From assembly GCA_021813505.1 (NCBI GenBank), contig JAKAKI010000029.1, positions 1-62,135 of the forward strand: a stretch of 62,135 nucleotides of DNA, written 5' to 3'. The notes beneath the pieces were generated by a model. The model did not search any database. It was not told the DNA's origin and saw only the letters and a list, made by a program, of their open reading frames with translations. Positions 50,192 to 59,033 of this stretch are shown here, piece after piece. This stretch comes from a bacterium. GTDB taxonomy: Bacteria > Zixibacteria > MSB-5A5 > WJJR01. The first letter of the stretch is position 1. Every line of letters starts with the position of its first letter. The position numbers and the translations under genes are program-made.

Positions 50192-52864
50192 ATGATTGGC
50201 AAGATCATCTCACATTACAAGATCCTCGAGAAGCTTGGCGCGGGAGGGATGGGCGTTGTTTACAAGGCCCAGGACACCACGCTGGGACGGATCGTGGCGT
50301 TGAAGTTCCTGCCCCCGTACGCGATCGATAACGAGGAAGACCGCGTCCGGTTTATGAACGAGGCCCAGGCGGCCGCGGCGCTCGACCACCCCAACTTGTG
50401 CACGATCCACGAGATCAGCGAGGTTGACGGCCATCATTTCATTGCCATGGCCTTCATCGACGGACAAGGGCTGCGCGAACTGATCAACCAGGGACCGCTG
50501 CCGGTCGACCAGGCGGTGGACATCACCGTGCAAATCGCCTCCGGCCTCGCGGCGGCGCATGCCCTGGGCATTGTCCACCGCGACATCAAGCCCGCGAACA
50601 TCATCGTCGGCAAAAACGGCGTCGTCAAAATCGTCGACTTCGGACTGGCCAAATCCAGCATCTCCAAGAAGCTGACCCGCACCGGAAGCACGCTCGGGAC
50701 CGCTGCCTACATGTCGCCCGAACAGGCGCGCGGCGAGCCGGTCGATCAGCGCACCGACATCTGGTCGTTGGGGGCGGTGCTCTATGAGTTGCTCACCGGC
50801 CAGGCACCGTATTCCGGGCCGCATGAGGCGATGGTCATCTACGCGATTCTCAACGAGGACTACACGCCGCCGGAACGGCTCCGGCCCCAGATTCCCATCC
50901 GGCTGCAGCAGATCATCCATCGGGCGTTGTCCAAGGACGTCCGCAAACGTTACGCCAATCTGGGCGAGATGATCGCCGAGCTGCATTCGCTGGAGGGGCT
51001 GATGGTCACGCAGCCCCACAAGGTTCAGGCGGATTCTCACTCAGCGAAGAAATCGCAACCACTGCCGATCAAACGGCTTCTGATTCCAGCGCTCGGCGTC
51101 GTCGCGATCGCGGCGGTTGGCGGCTGGTTCTTACTGCGTCCGGCAAAGCAATCCGAGACCGCGTCCGTATCGGCGTCCGACACGGCGCGCACCCAGCCTG
51201 CCGTCACAGATACTGTGGGGAGTCCCGCCGCTCTGGCTACGGCGGCGCCACCAGTGGTCACCGATACCATCCCCCCAAGCATCGCCATTTTGCCCTTTGA
51301 GGGTGCGGTGGGGAACAAAGACGGCCAGTCGTTCGCGACAGGGCTCACTGGCGACCTAAATTCGGCCCTCTCCTGCCTGCGCGCTGTCCGGATTCTGCCA
51401 CGGCAGGAGACAATGCCCTATGAGGGGCACGCGACAGCGGTGCGCACGATCGGCAAAGCCTTGAATGCCGATTATGTCCTGAGCGGTTCGGCTCGCCGCG
51501 ATCGCAACAAACTCCAGCTATCAGCCCAGTTGACGAAGATCGAAGACGGCAGCAATGTGTGGAGCAAAGAGTTCAACGGTGACGTGAAAGACGTCAGCCA
51601 GTTCCATGGGGAAATTGCCAAGGGGATCACAGGGGCGCTCACCTTCGAAATCTCATCCGCCGAACGCAAAACACTGGCGCGCAACCTGACGGCGAATGGC
51701 GACGCGTTTGACTACTATCTCCGTGGCCGGCTCGCACTTGACCTCGGCACCGCCGATGACAACGAACAAGCCGAGAAGTTCTTCCGCAAGGCCGTCGGCT
51801 CGGATAAGACCTTTGCACTGGCTCAAATCGGCCTCGCGCAAACTCTCCTCCAGAGAATCGATGCCGATTTCGACCCCGATCCAAAATGGGTGGATCAGGC
51901 GGGACCGATTCTCGAAAAGGCTGCCGCGGAATCACTGACTGTTGATCTGCATCTCGCCTGGTCGACGCTCCACCGTCTCCGGGGCGCAAACGCCAAGAGT
52001 GTTGCCTCTGCGCGCCGTACGGTGGCTCTGCACCCGAACGACCCGGATGCCCATTGGGCGCTGGCGGTCAGCCTTTTTGGCGCTCAGAAATCCGAGGATG
52101 CCGATCGTCAATTTGCCCGGACAACCGAACTTCGCCCGGATTTCGCCGATCCGTACATCTACCGCTCCCGCTTGGCGTTCAACTCGGGAAACACATCTGC
52201 TACGGACAGTCTATTGAAGAAAGCGGTCGACCTGGCGCCGCGCTCACCGCGCGTTCATTTGGAGGCGGCACAGCAACACCTGCGGCGAGGCAGGCTCGCC
52301 GATGCGGAGGCTGAGGCCCGGAACGCCCTACAATCGATGCCCAAGTCACCAACCTGCTTGGGCTTGTTGGGCACAATCGAACTCTGGCAGCGCAAATTGG
52401 ACGACGCTATCGAGCATCTCAAAAAGGCCTCGGAAGACTCTCCCAGCTCCGACTGGTCCCGGTTGCTGGGATTGGCGTACCGTACGAATGGGAAGAAGGG
52501 GCCCGCCGAAAAGGCACTCCGGAACAGCCTGCGCCTGGATTCGGAGAAGCTTGCCATCGACTCGACCAACATGCCGGTAGCGTACCGTGCGTTGGTTAAT
52601 CAGTGCCTGTTAGATCCCGGTTACGCCTACGAGACAGAACTCAGCCGCTTGGCCAAGAAGTCGTTCCGCTCCATCGATCAATCGGAACGCGCGTACCTGA
52701 CCGCGATGATCTTTGCCAGTGTCGGCAAGAACGACAAGGCGGTTTCGTCCCTCCGCGAAGCCGTGAAGTACTACAGTTGCTCATCTGCCTTCATCGCCGG
52801 AGATCCCGGGTTTGTTTCGCTCTCCTCAGACGCCAAATTCCGTGATTTGGCGGGACTGAAATAG
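50192..52864 (+). CDS. Ser/Thr protein kinase with TolB/FlgO-like domain and TPR repeats
   Basis: An 890-residue Hanks-type kinase. The kinase domain (about 8-270) has the loop GAGGMGVVYKA, the lysine in VALKFLPP, HRDIKPANIIV, DFGLAK and MSPEQARGE. A single transmembrane helix follows (about 292-312). The outer part has IAILPFEG...GDLNSALSCL and NADYVLSGSARRDRNKLQLS, a TolB/FlgO-like N-terminal domain often seen in kinase and cyclase receptors. TPR-like repeats (DPDAHWALAVSLF, SPRVHLEAAQQHLRRGRLAD) fill the rest. It may be a membrane receptor kinase; ligand and targets are unknown. It follows cas2 by 58 bases but has no evident link to CRISPR. Confidence 0.9.
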   Translation: MIGKIISHYKILEKLGAGGMGVVYKAQDTTLGRIVALKFLPPYAIDNEEDRVRFMNEAQAAAALDHPNLCTIHEISEVDGHHFIAMAFIDGQGLRELINQGPLPVDQAVDITVQIASGLAAAHALGIVHRDIKPANIIVGKNGVVKIVDFGLAKSSISKKLTRTGSTLGTAAYMSPEQARGEPVDQRTDIWSLGAVLYELLTGQAPYSGPHEAMVIYAILNEDYTPPERLRPQIPIRLQQIIHRALSKDVRKRYANLGEMIAELHSLEGLMVTQPHKVQADSHSAKKSQPLPIKRLLIPALGVVAIAAVGGWFLLRPAKQSETASVSASDTARTQPAVTDTVGSPAALATAAPPVVTDTIPPSIAILPFEGAVGNKDGQSFATGLTGDLNSALSCLRAVRILPRQETMPYEGHATAVRTIGKALNADYVLSGSARRDRNKLQLSAQLTKIEDGSNVWSKEFNGDVKDVSQFHGEIAKGITGALTFEISSAERKTLARNLTANGDAFDYYLRGRLALDLGTADDNEQAEKFFRKAVGSDKTFALAQIGLAQTLLQRIDADFDPDPKWVDQAGPILEKAAAESLTVDLHLAWSTLHRLRGANAKSVASARRTVALHPNDPDAHWALAVSLFGAQKSEDADRQFARTTELRPDFADPYIYRSRLAFNSGNTSATDSLLKKAVDLAPRSPRVHLEAAQQHLRRGRLADAEAEARNALQSMPKSPTCLGLLGTIELWQRKLDDAIEHLKKASEDSPSSDWSRLLGLAYRTNGKKGPAEKALRNSLRLDSEKLAIDSTNMPVAYRALVNQCLLDPGYAYETELSRLAKKSFRSIDQSERAYLTAMIFASVGKNDKAVSSLREAVKYYSCSSAFIAGDPGFVSLSSDAKFRDLAGLK

Positions 52865-53563
52865 ACTCACGCCAAGACTTATTCACGTCCCCGGTGCTCA
52901 GCCGATAGCCCTCGGTGCGGATGGCATTCCAGGCTATGGCCCAAGACCTTGGTGCATAACTCGTTGTAATAAGGCAGATTACCATTGTATCGTTTCGCGT
53001 TACGAAAAGTGACCGACGTAGCCGCCGGAGCCAAGACATCGAACTGCCTACTAGGCAAGACATTACGGCACAGCGTCGTTCTCGTCGTACCTATCAGTAA
53101 CGCGCTGTTGCACAACGGATTACGGCTGGAGCTCCAAGCCCCTTGAATCGAGCCTCCTATCCCACCAGCGTGACTCGGACCTAAAGAAGATTATTAACAC
53201 CACAACCGCTTGATCCGGAATGCCTACGCGCCGGTAGCCCATCCTTTTTCGGAAAGCGCTTGACTCCCCCCTGGCTTTTCCTGCACCGTCGTACAGTTGA
53301 AGTTGTTGTACCAAAAGGTCTTATGGATACGTGGACAACGTTGACAATGTCTTCTAACGTCTTGAGAATCCAAGGTTTCCGGTTCAGGTGGCACCGTTAG
53401 TAATTTGTTGATAACCCAGTACATTGATTTGTTTCTGTCGGCGTAAGACGTTCAGATACAGGCAGCTAACCCTCAGAGCAGCGCTCTGGCCGTGAGAAGA
53501 CGGCTCTGTGCTTTGCGATGTGTACAACAGACCCCTTCGCGGTTCCTCACCCCGGTAGAGAAT
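52865..53563. other. candidate replication origin (oriC) upstream of dnaA
   Basis: About 700 bases without a supported gene. DnaA-box-like 9-mers, each within one or two changes of TTATCCACA/TTATTCACA, lie at 52879 (TTATTCACG, plus), 53191 (TTATTAACA, plus), 53330 (TTGTCCACG, minus), 53339 (TTGTCAACG, minus) and 53406 (TTATCAACA, minus). Position next to dnaA and this clustering suggest oriC; no long A/T-rich unwinding tract stands out. Confidence 0.5.
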
Positions 53564-54997
53564 ATGCAACCCCTCACCAAAGACACGTGGGGCTCATGCC
53601 TCACATTTCTGGAAGAACGAATCAAGAAAGAGAGCTTTTACACGTGGCTCAAGCCGACCGTCGCGGTCGAAGCCAGTGATGAGGTGCTCACCATCGGAGT
53701 ACCCAACAAGTTTGTCGCCGACTGGATCGAGGATCGGTACGGCGAAGAGATTGACAGTGCGTTGACATCGCTAACCGGGCGAACCTGCTCGCATCGCCTG
53801 GTGATTCGCGCGAACCTGCCTCCGGAGAACGGCAACGGCGCACACAAAGAGCGCGAGCATGTCGCGGCCAAGGCGCTGCCCAGCGCGCCGGTCCTGCGTG
53901 ATCCCGGCCCGCGCGTTTTCCCGCCGGAACGGCTTGTCGCCAACGCCCGGGCGGCGGCCATGTTGAATCCCCGTTACACGTTCGAGAGTTTTGTCGTCGG
54001 GGAATCCAACCAACTGGCGCACGCCGGCTCGCAGGCGGTCTCGGAGAAGCCCGGCAAGACCCGGTTCAATCCCATGTTCATCTATGGGACGGTGGGCCTG
54101 GGCAAGACCCATCTGGCACAGGCCATCGGCAACGGCCTTCTGGACGCCAATCCCAATGCCAAGGTGCTCTACGTCACCTCGGAGAAGTTCACCAACGACT
54201 TCATTTTCTCCCTGGCCAAGGGGACAACCGCCGAATTCACCGAGCGGTACCGGTCGCTCGATGTGCTTCTGATCGACGACATCCAATTCCTGGCCGGCAA
54301 GGAATCCACCCAGGTGCAGTTCTTTCATACGTTCAACACCCTGCACCAGAACGGAAAACAGATCGTGCTCACCGCCGATCGGCCCCCGCGGGATATCAAA
54401 GGCCTCGAGGAACGGCTCCTGTCGCGTTTCCAGTGGGGGCTGACCGTGGACATCCGTCCCCCGGACTATGAGACGCGCGTGGCGATTTTGCGCAAGAAAC
54501 TCGAGGGCGAGAAGATCTCGGTTCCCGACGATGCTCTTTCCTACATCGCCCGGGCGGCCCAATCCAATATCCGTGAACTCGAGGGAGCGCTGATCCGTCT
54601 GCTGGCCATCACATCCCTCGAAGGAGCGCGGATCACACTGGAAACCGCCCAGCATGTCCTCCGCGACACATTGTCGCCGCATCGCAATCCGATCACACTG
54701 GCGTCGATTATCAACACCGTGTCCCAACTGTTCTCCGTGCCACCGGCCCAGTTGGTATCGAAAAAGCGCACCCAGGAGATTGCTTTAGGCCGCCAGGTCG
54801 CGATGTATCTGGCCCGCAGTCTCACAAACCTGTCATTAAAATCCATCGGGGCGGAATTTGGCGGACGTGATCACTCGACTGTGATCCACGCGGTCAGCGT
54901 GGTGCGTGAAGCCATGGCCAAGGATCCGGAGTTGAAGCTGCGCGTTGATCAAGCGGTGGCATCTCTCTACGGTGGCAACGGTTTCGCCAAAGCGTGA
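53564..54997 (+). CDS. dnaA: chromosomal replication initiator DnaA
   Basis: A 477-residue initiator. The N-terminal domain I (DTWGSCLTFLEERIKKESFYTWL) recruits DnaB; the AAA+ domain has GTVGLGKTHLAQAIGN, VLLIDDIQFLAGKESTQ and the sensor region; domain IV has the DnaA-box reading motif GGRDHSTVIHA. The loop differs from the usual GGVGLGKTH by a threonine. ATG 53564 matches the family start; the frame extends to 53492 without support. It pairs with dnaN as usual, but rpmH is about 49 kb away. Confidence 0.98.
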   Translation: MQPLTKDTWGSCLTFLEERIKKESFYTWLKPTVAVEASDEVLTIGVPNKFVADWIEDRYGEEIDSALTSLTGRTCSHRLVIRANLPPENGNGAHKEREHVAAKALPSAPVLRDPGPRVFPPERLVANARAAAMLNPRYTFESFVVGESNQLAHAGSQAVSEKPGKTRFNPMFIYGTVGLGKTHLAQAIGNGLLDANPNAKVLYVTSEKFTNDFIFSLAKGTTAEFTERYRSLDVLLIDDIQFLAGKESTQVQFFHTFNTLHQNGKQIVLTADRPPRDIKGLEERLLSRFQWGLTVDIRPPDYETRVAILRKKLEGEKISVPDDALSYIARAAQSNIRELEGALIRLLAITSLEGARITLETAQHVLRDTLSPHRNPITLASIINTVSQLFSVPPAQLVSKKRTQEIALGRQVAMYLARSLTNLSLKSIGAEFGGRDHSTVIHAVSVVREAMAKDPELKLRVDQAVASLYGGNGFAKA

Positions 54998-55324
54998 GCG
55001 GTTAACGATAGCATTCCTCGTGCCGTGTGCAAGGATGTCAGGATGATGTTGGTAGAGGCGCAGTTTTGTGTTGACGGGTGTGGAAGAAACGGGGTATCCT
55101 CAGGGGGATTGTTGACAGCCGGTCGTGAACGGGACTTTGTTCACTCCCGGCCTTGATAAGGTGCTGCGTTCAACTGCCCATGCACGATCAGCTTGAGTTT
55201 GATCGCGGACACTTATCTGCCGTTTCAACACCATGATTAGTACGATTGTCTTTTTAAAGAAGAAAGAAAAACAAAGAGGATGTTTGCGGAATAACTCTGA
55301 GCATTTCAGTGGAGATGAGCCGAT
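54998..55324. other. dnaA-dnaN intergenic region
   Basis: 327 bases without a gene. It has a short inverted repeat GTGAAC/GTTCAC near 55127-55146 that may end dnaA transcription, and an A/G-rich tract near 55250-55280. DnaA-box-like words are weaker here than upstream of dnaA. GGAGATGAG precedes the dnaN start. Confidence 0.5.
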
Positions 55325-56440
55325 ATGAAGTTCACAGTGAATCGTGACAGCCTGGCGGAGAAGCTGCAAACAGTCCTTTCTGTTGTCTCGACCAGAACGA
55401 CACTGCCCATTCTCGGAAATGTCCTGCTGAAGGGCGATGGAGAGAGAGTGGAATTGGCGGCAACCGATTTGGATCTGTCGGTGACCTGCGGAGTGCCGGC
55501 CAAAGTGGGTAAGGCTGGGGCAACAACAGTTCCGGCGCGGACATTTGCCGAAATGGTGCGGGAGTTGCCGGAAGAAGATGTGAGTGTGTCGGTGACCAAT
55601 AACCGGATGGAAATCCGCTCCGGCCGCGGAGTCTATCGCATCAGCGGTATGCCGGCCGATGAATTTCCCAAGCTGCCGGCCCTCCCCACCGCCGGTGAAG
55701 TCATGCTTCCAGGCGATCAGTTGCGAATGATGGTGCATAAGACCGCATACGCCGTCTCAGTCGATGACACACGGCCGGCATTGAACGGTGTCCTCTGGCA
55801 AGGGAACGGTAAAGGGATGCACATGGTCGCCACCGATGGGCATCGCTTGGCCCGGGTCACATCTCCGGAAAATCGCCTGTCCGGCCATCAAAGCAGCCTG
55901 ATCATCCCCCCGAAGGCGCTGTCGCTGGTGATCAAGATTCTGGGTGAAAACGACGCCGATTTGGGCATCACATTTGGGGAAAAGAACATTCTGTTCCGCG
56001 TGGGTGATACGGTCGTCACCACCCGCTTGATCGAGGGACCGTATCCGAACTACGAGCAGGTGATTCCGTCCGGGAACGACAAACGCATGATCATCGACGG
56101 CGCGACGCTGATGGCGGGCGTGCGACGGGTGGCCGTGCTTTCCAACTCCCTGACGCGGCAGGTCAAGTTTTCCCTCTCGAAGGACCGGCTCGAGTTATCG
56201 ACGACCAATCAGGACATCGGTGGCGAGGCCACCGAGACTCTCGCGTGCCGCTACGACGGCAGCGAACTCGAAATCGGATACAATGCCAATTACATCATCG
56301 ACATTCTGAAAAACATGGAAAGCGGCGATGTTGTGTTCGAATTGGCGACGTCGGTTTCCGCCGGCCTGGTGCGTCCCGCCGAAGAAGCCAAGACATCAGA
56401 GTATCTCTGCCTGATCATGCCGCTGCGTCTGGCGGAATGA
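55325..56440 (+). CDS. dnaN: DNA polymerase III beta subunit (sliding clamp)
   Basis: A 371-residue sliding clamp of normal length made of three similar domains. The start MKFTVNRDSLAEKLQTVLSV, the segment TRTTLPILGNVLLKG, TDGHRLARV in the middle and the C-terminal IMPLRL are family hallmarks. It tethers the replicative polymerase to DNA. A strong terminator follows; recF and gyrB, often next, are absent. Confidence 0.98.
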   Translation: MKFTVNRDSLAEKLQTVLSVVSTRTTLPILGNVLLKGDGERVELAATDLDLSVTCGVPAKVGKAGATTVPARTFAEMVRELPEEDVSVSVTNNRMEIRSGRGVYRISGMPADEFPKLPALPTAGEVMLPGDQLRMMVHKTAYAVSVDDTRPALNGVLWQGNGKGMHMVATDGHRLARVTSPENRLSGHQSSLIIPPKALSLVIKILGENDADLGITFGEKNILFRVGDTVVTTRLIEGPYPNYEQVIPSGNDKRMIIDGATLMAGVRRVAVLSNSLTRQVKFSLSKDRLELSTTNQDIGGEATETLACRYDGSELEIGYNANYIIDILKNMESGDVVFELATSVSAGLVRPAEEAKTSEYLCLIMPLRLAE

Positions 56441-56464
56441 GCACATAACGAAACGGTCTTCGCA

Positions 56465-56494
56465 GGGGCGTGTTGCATACGCCCCTTTTCTTTT
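56465..56494 (+). terminator. Rho-independent terminator of dnaN
   Basis: GGGGCGT-GTTGCAT-ACGCCCC forms a 7-bp GC-rich stem followed by TTTTCTTTT. It begins 25 bases after the dnaN stop. Confidence 0.9.
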
Positions 56495-56571
56495 GTCCCG
56501 CCACCCGAACCTGGAATCATGACCGGGAATATGTTCCTCCGTCACGGGTAATTCACTCGGAGGGACAAATT

Positions 56572-58149
56572 ATGAGATTCCAACGGACTCTCGCGAGAGG
56601 GCCGTCCGTGGCGCTTGCCTGTGTGCTCGTCCTGGCCGCCACGGACGGCAGCGGAGCGACGCGCGACAAAGCGGAGAACGTGTTCGAATGGAGTGTTCTC
56701 AAGGGAGGGCTGGACCAGACGTCGAAAGACTACTATGCGGCTGTTTGGGCCTCGCTGGGATTTTTCCAAGGGGCAGACAGCGCGCGCCGGCTCCTGGCGC
56801 GATGTGATGTGCTCACTCAGCGACGGCAGGTCGACTCGCTCATTAGTGTCCTCTTTCTCCCTCTCGACACGGACCCGGTTGCCGCGGGGAATACGTTCCT
56901 CGACGGGCTTGTTGAAAAGCTCGCATACACGCGCAATCGCGGCTTTCTTCACATGGGCGGCTTCCTGCTTGAGGATGTCTTCGACGATGTCGGGCGCCTC
57001 GTTCTGCTGAACGGGCTGCCTGAAGGAGCGATCATCGTGAAAAGCCCGCCGAAACTGTGTCCCTATGACGACACGGTGCCTCAGTATGAGATCAGTTGGT
57101 GGGGGGAGAACTTCTTCTTCCAAGAGGATTGCTATGGATATTGGCGACTGCTTGGACGGGAGTTTCCCCGCGGCGGCCCAAGCCGTTTGCCTCCGAAAAT
57201 TGCCGGCCAACTACTCCTTAATGAGGAGTTGATCAGTGGCGTGGCGGTTCAAGACACGTTGCCCCTTCTCCGCGAGAGTGCCGTTACGATCCAGCCTGTT
57301 TCGATATTCGACACCGCCGACTGGCGGTCGACATGTACGGTGATAAATGTGGGACTTCGGGCCAGGGATTTCGTGTGCGATTCCAGCGGCTGGAAGAGTC
57401 TGCGAGTGTGGGGAGCAGTAAGCGTACAGCCTTCCGGCGCCGATTTGCCGACAGCGCTCGATTCGATCCGCGCGGCTCTCGACCTCGGGCGGCAGAAGAC
57501 GCCACGCAATGATCTGGTCGTGCTTCAGAAGATCGTGCGAGACGACCAGTTGGCATCCGCAGTCAGGATTCGAGAACGTGTGCTGGGGGCGGATATCGCC
57601 GATGGGAAGAACCGACATTGGAAGAAATCGATTCTCTATCCGGTCGGCTGGTCTGACGACAGTGTGACAATCGGGTATGGCTGGCTTTTGAATCCGCGGG
57701 TCACGAATGCCCGCAGCTTCGGAGGCCATCCACCGCTCGTGCACGATGTCGTTGCGCCGGGGGATACCTTGATGCTGTTTTTCCAGTTGGTCGGCGTTCA
57801 GCCAGACATCGAGGGACGATTCCGTACGCATCTCCGGCTGCGATTTCTCCGCGAGGAAGAGCACAAGCGGGAAGTTGTCCTCAGCCGGCTCTACCGCCTC
57901 GGAACTGAACCGATGGGCGCGACAATTTCCGCCGACGTGCTCAGCGCGTCGACTGTTCTAGGAATGATCACGACCAACAACAGCAACTCGAACGTAACGT
58001 TTCGGACTCAGGTTCCGGTGGTCAAGGAGGGGTCCTACAAGATTGTCGTCGAATGCCACCGGACCACCGGCACCGACCCGCGGCCATTCGAAATGGTCAT
58101 TCTGGACAGGGTTCAGATCATTGATCGTGAAGTTCGGGCGGGACGATAA
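56572..58149 (+). CDS. secreted protein of unknown function
   Basis: A 525-residue protein I do not recognise. A signal peptide is likely (RGPSVALACVLVLAATDGSGA). The N-terminal half has a helical region with tryptophan-rich segments (YAAVWASLGFFQGADSARRLL, ISWWGENFFFQEDCYGYWRLL). The C-terminal half (from about 390) is beta-rich, with VAPGDTLMLFFQLVG and YKIVVECHRTTGTDPRPFEM, like the beta-sandwich of GWxTD-type surface proteins, but the GWxTD motif is not seen. GGAGGG precedes ATG 56572. It is probably periplasmic or surface-associated. Confidence 0.6.
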   Translation: MRFQRTLARGPSVALACVLVLAATDGSGATRDKAENVFEWSVLKGGLDQTSKDYYAAVWASLGFFQGADSARRLLARCDVLTQRRQVDSLISVLFLPLDTDPVAAGNTFLDGLVEKLAYTRNRGFLHMGGFLLEDVFDDVGRLVLLNGLPEGAIIVKSPPKLCPYDDTVPQYEISWWGENFFFQEDCYGYWRLLGREFPRGGPSRLPPKIAGQLLLNEELISGVAVQDTLPLLRESAVTIQPVSIFDTADWRSTCTVINVGLRARDFVCDSSGWKSLRVWGAVSVQPSGADLPTALDSIRAALDLGRQKTPRNDLVVLQKIVRDDQLASAVRIRERVLGADIADGKNRHWKKSILYPVGWSDDSVTIGYGWLLNPRVTNARSFGGHPPLVHDVVAPGDTLMLFFQLVGVQPDIEGRFRTHLRLRFLREEEHKREVVLSRLYRLGTEPMGATISADVLSASTVLGMITTNNSNSNVTFRTQVPVVKEGSYKIVVECHRTTGTDPRPFEMVILDRVQIIDREVRAGR

Positions 58150-58338
58150 TTCTCCGTTGTTCGTACCTTCCTATCACCCAACCGCCACAAGCCTGTGATT
58201 CCCGGGCATCAACTGACGAACTGACAGAATCGCGGCACAGGGACTTCCGACACCGGTCCAGGTCTTGCTGGCCCGTCGTTACCAGAGTAGCTTGATTCCG
58301 GCAGGAGCTGGAAGTGCCGGCCGGGCGCCAGACGGCGT

Positions 58339-58848
58339 ATGTCAGAGGACCTGATTCTCACAGTGGTTTTTGCCGCGGTCGGCTTGGGTGCCGGCGTGCT
58401 CGCGGTCGTGGCGTATATGTCCCGCCGCCGGCCTGCGCGTTCGATGAAAAGTCACAGCCCCCGCCTCATGCCGTCTGAGGACCCGAGACTTCAGCAAATT
58501 CGTGTGTTGACACCCCAGCAGCTTCAAAGACTGTCCTGGCTCCACACATCGCTCGCGGAGGCCAGTGATACCAGCCTGGCCGAATGGGTCGACGACTTGG
58601 AGGCCGATTCCGAGGTGGAGCAACAGATCAAGATCCTTGAGGCGATTGCGTCGACATACTTAAAGACCACACGCGCGATCGTCCTCTCGACGAAGGAGAA
58701 GCATCAATTGTACGAAAACCTCGTAATGCTCTCCTACGATCCCGACAAGCCAATTGTCCGCAGGGTCAGGTTGCCCCAGGGTTCACCGACTTGGGACACA
58801 ATCGTCGATTGGTATCGGGCGGCAATCTCCGGTGAACAGCCGTCGTGA
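58339..58848 (+). CDS. small membrane-anchored protein of unknown function
   Basis: A 169-residue protein with one N-terminal transmembrane helix (about 5-27, LTVVFAAVGLGAGVLAVVAYM) followed by a basic stop-transfer and a soluble helical domain (QLQRLSWLHTSLAEASDTSL, then EQQIKILEAIASTYL). I know no family for it. It lies between two other genes with its own gaps of about 190 bases, so operon membership is unclear. Confidence 0.5.
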   Translation: MSEDLILTVVFAAVGLGAGVLAVVAYMSRRRPARSMKSHSPRLMPSEDPRLQQIRVLTPQQLQRLSWLHTSLAEASDTSLAEWVDDLEADSEVEQQIKILEAIASTYLKTTRAIVLSTKEKHQLYENLVMLSYDPDKPIVRRVRLPQGSPTWDTIVDWYRAAISGEQPS

Positions 58849-59033
58849 GCAGGCACGCCCACCGCCGTGCTGCCAGCCGGTCCCGGTATCGAGACCGCAG
58901 TCCGAGCCATCGAATTTACAAATCCCTAACATAGAGCCTATACAGACTCAATTCGGGACCGTGATCCTTGTCGGATTCGGCGACGGTGGAGATGTCACCT
59001 CCCGGAATGTCGCCGAATTCAAAGGAGGGTTGG

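Noticed and set aside
54998-55324. oriC in the dnaA-dnaN gap
   Set aside because: DnaA-box-like words are fewer and weaker than upstream of dnaA, although this cannot be excluded.
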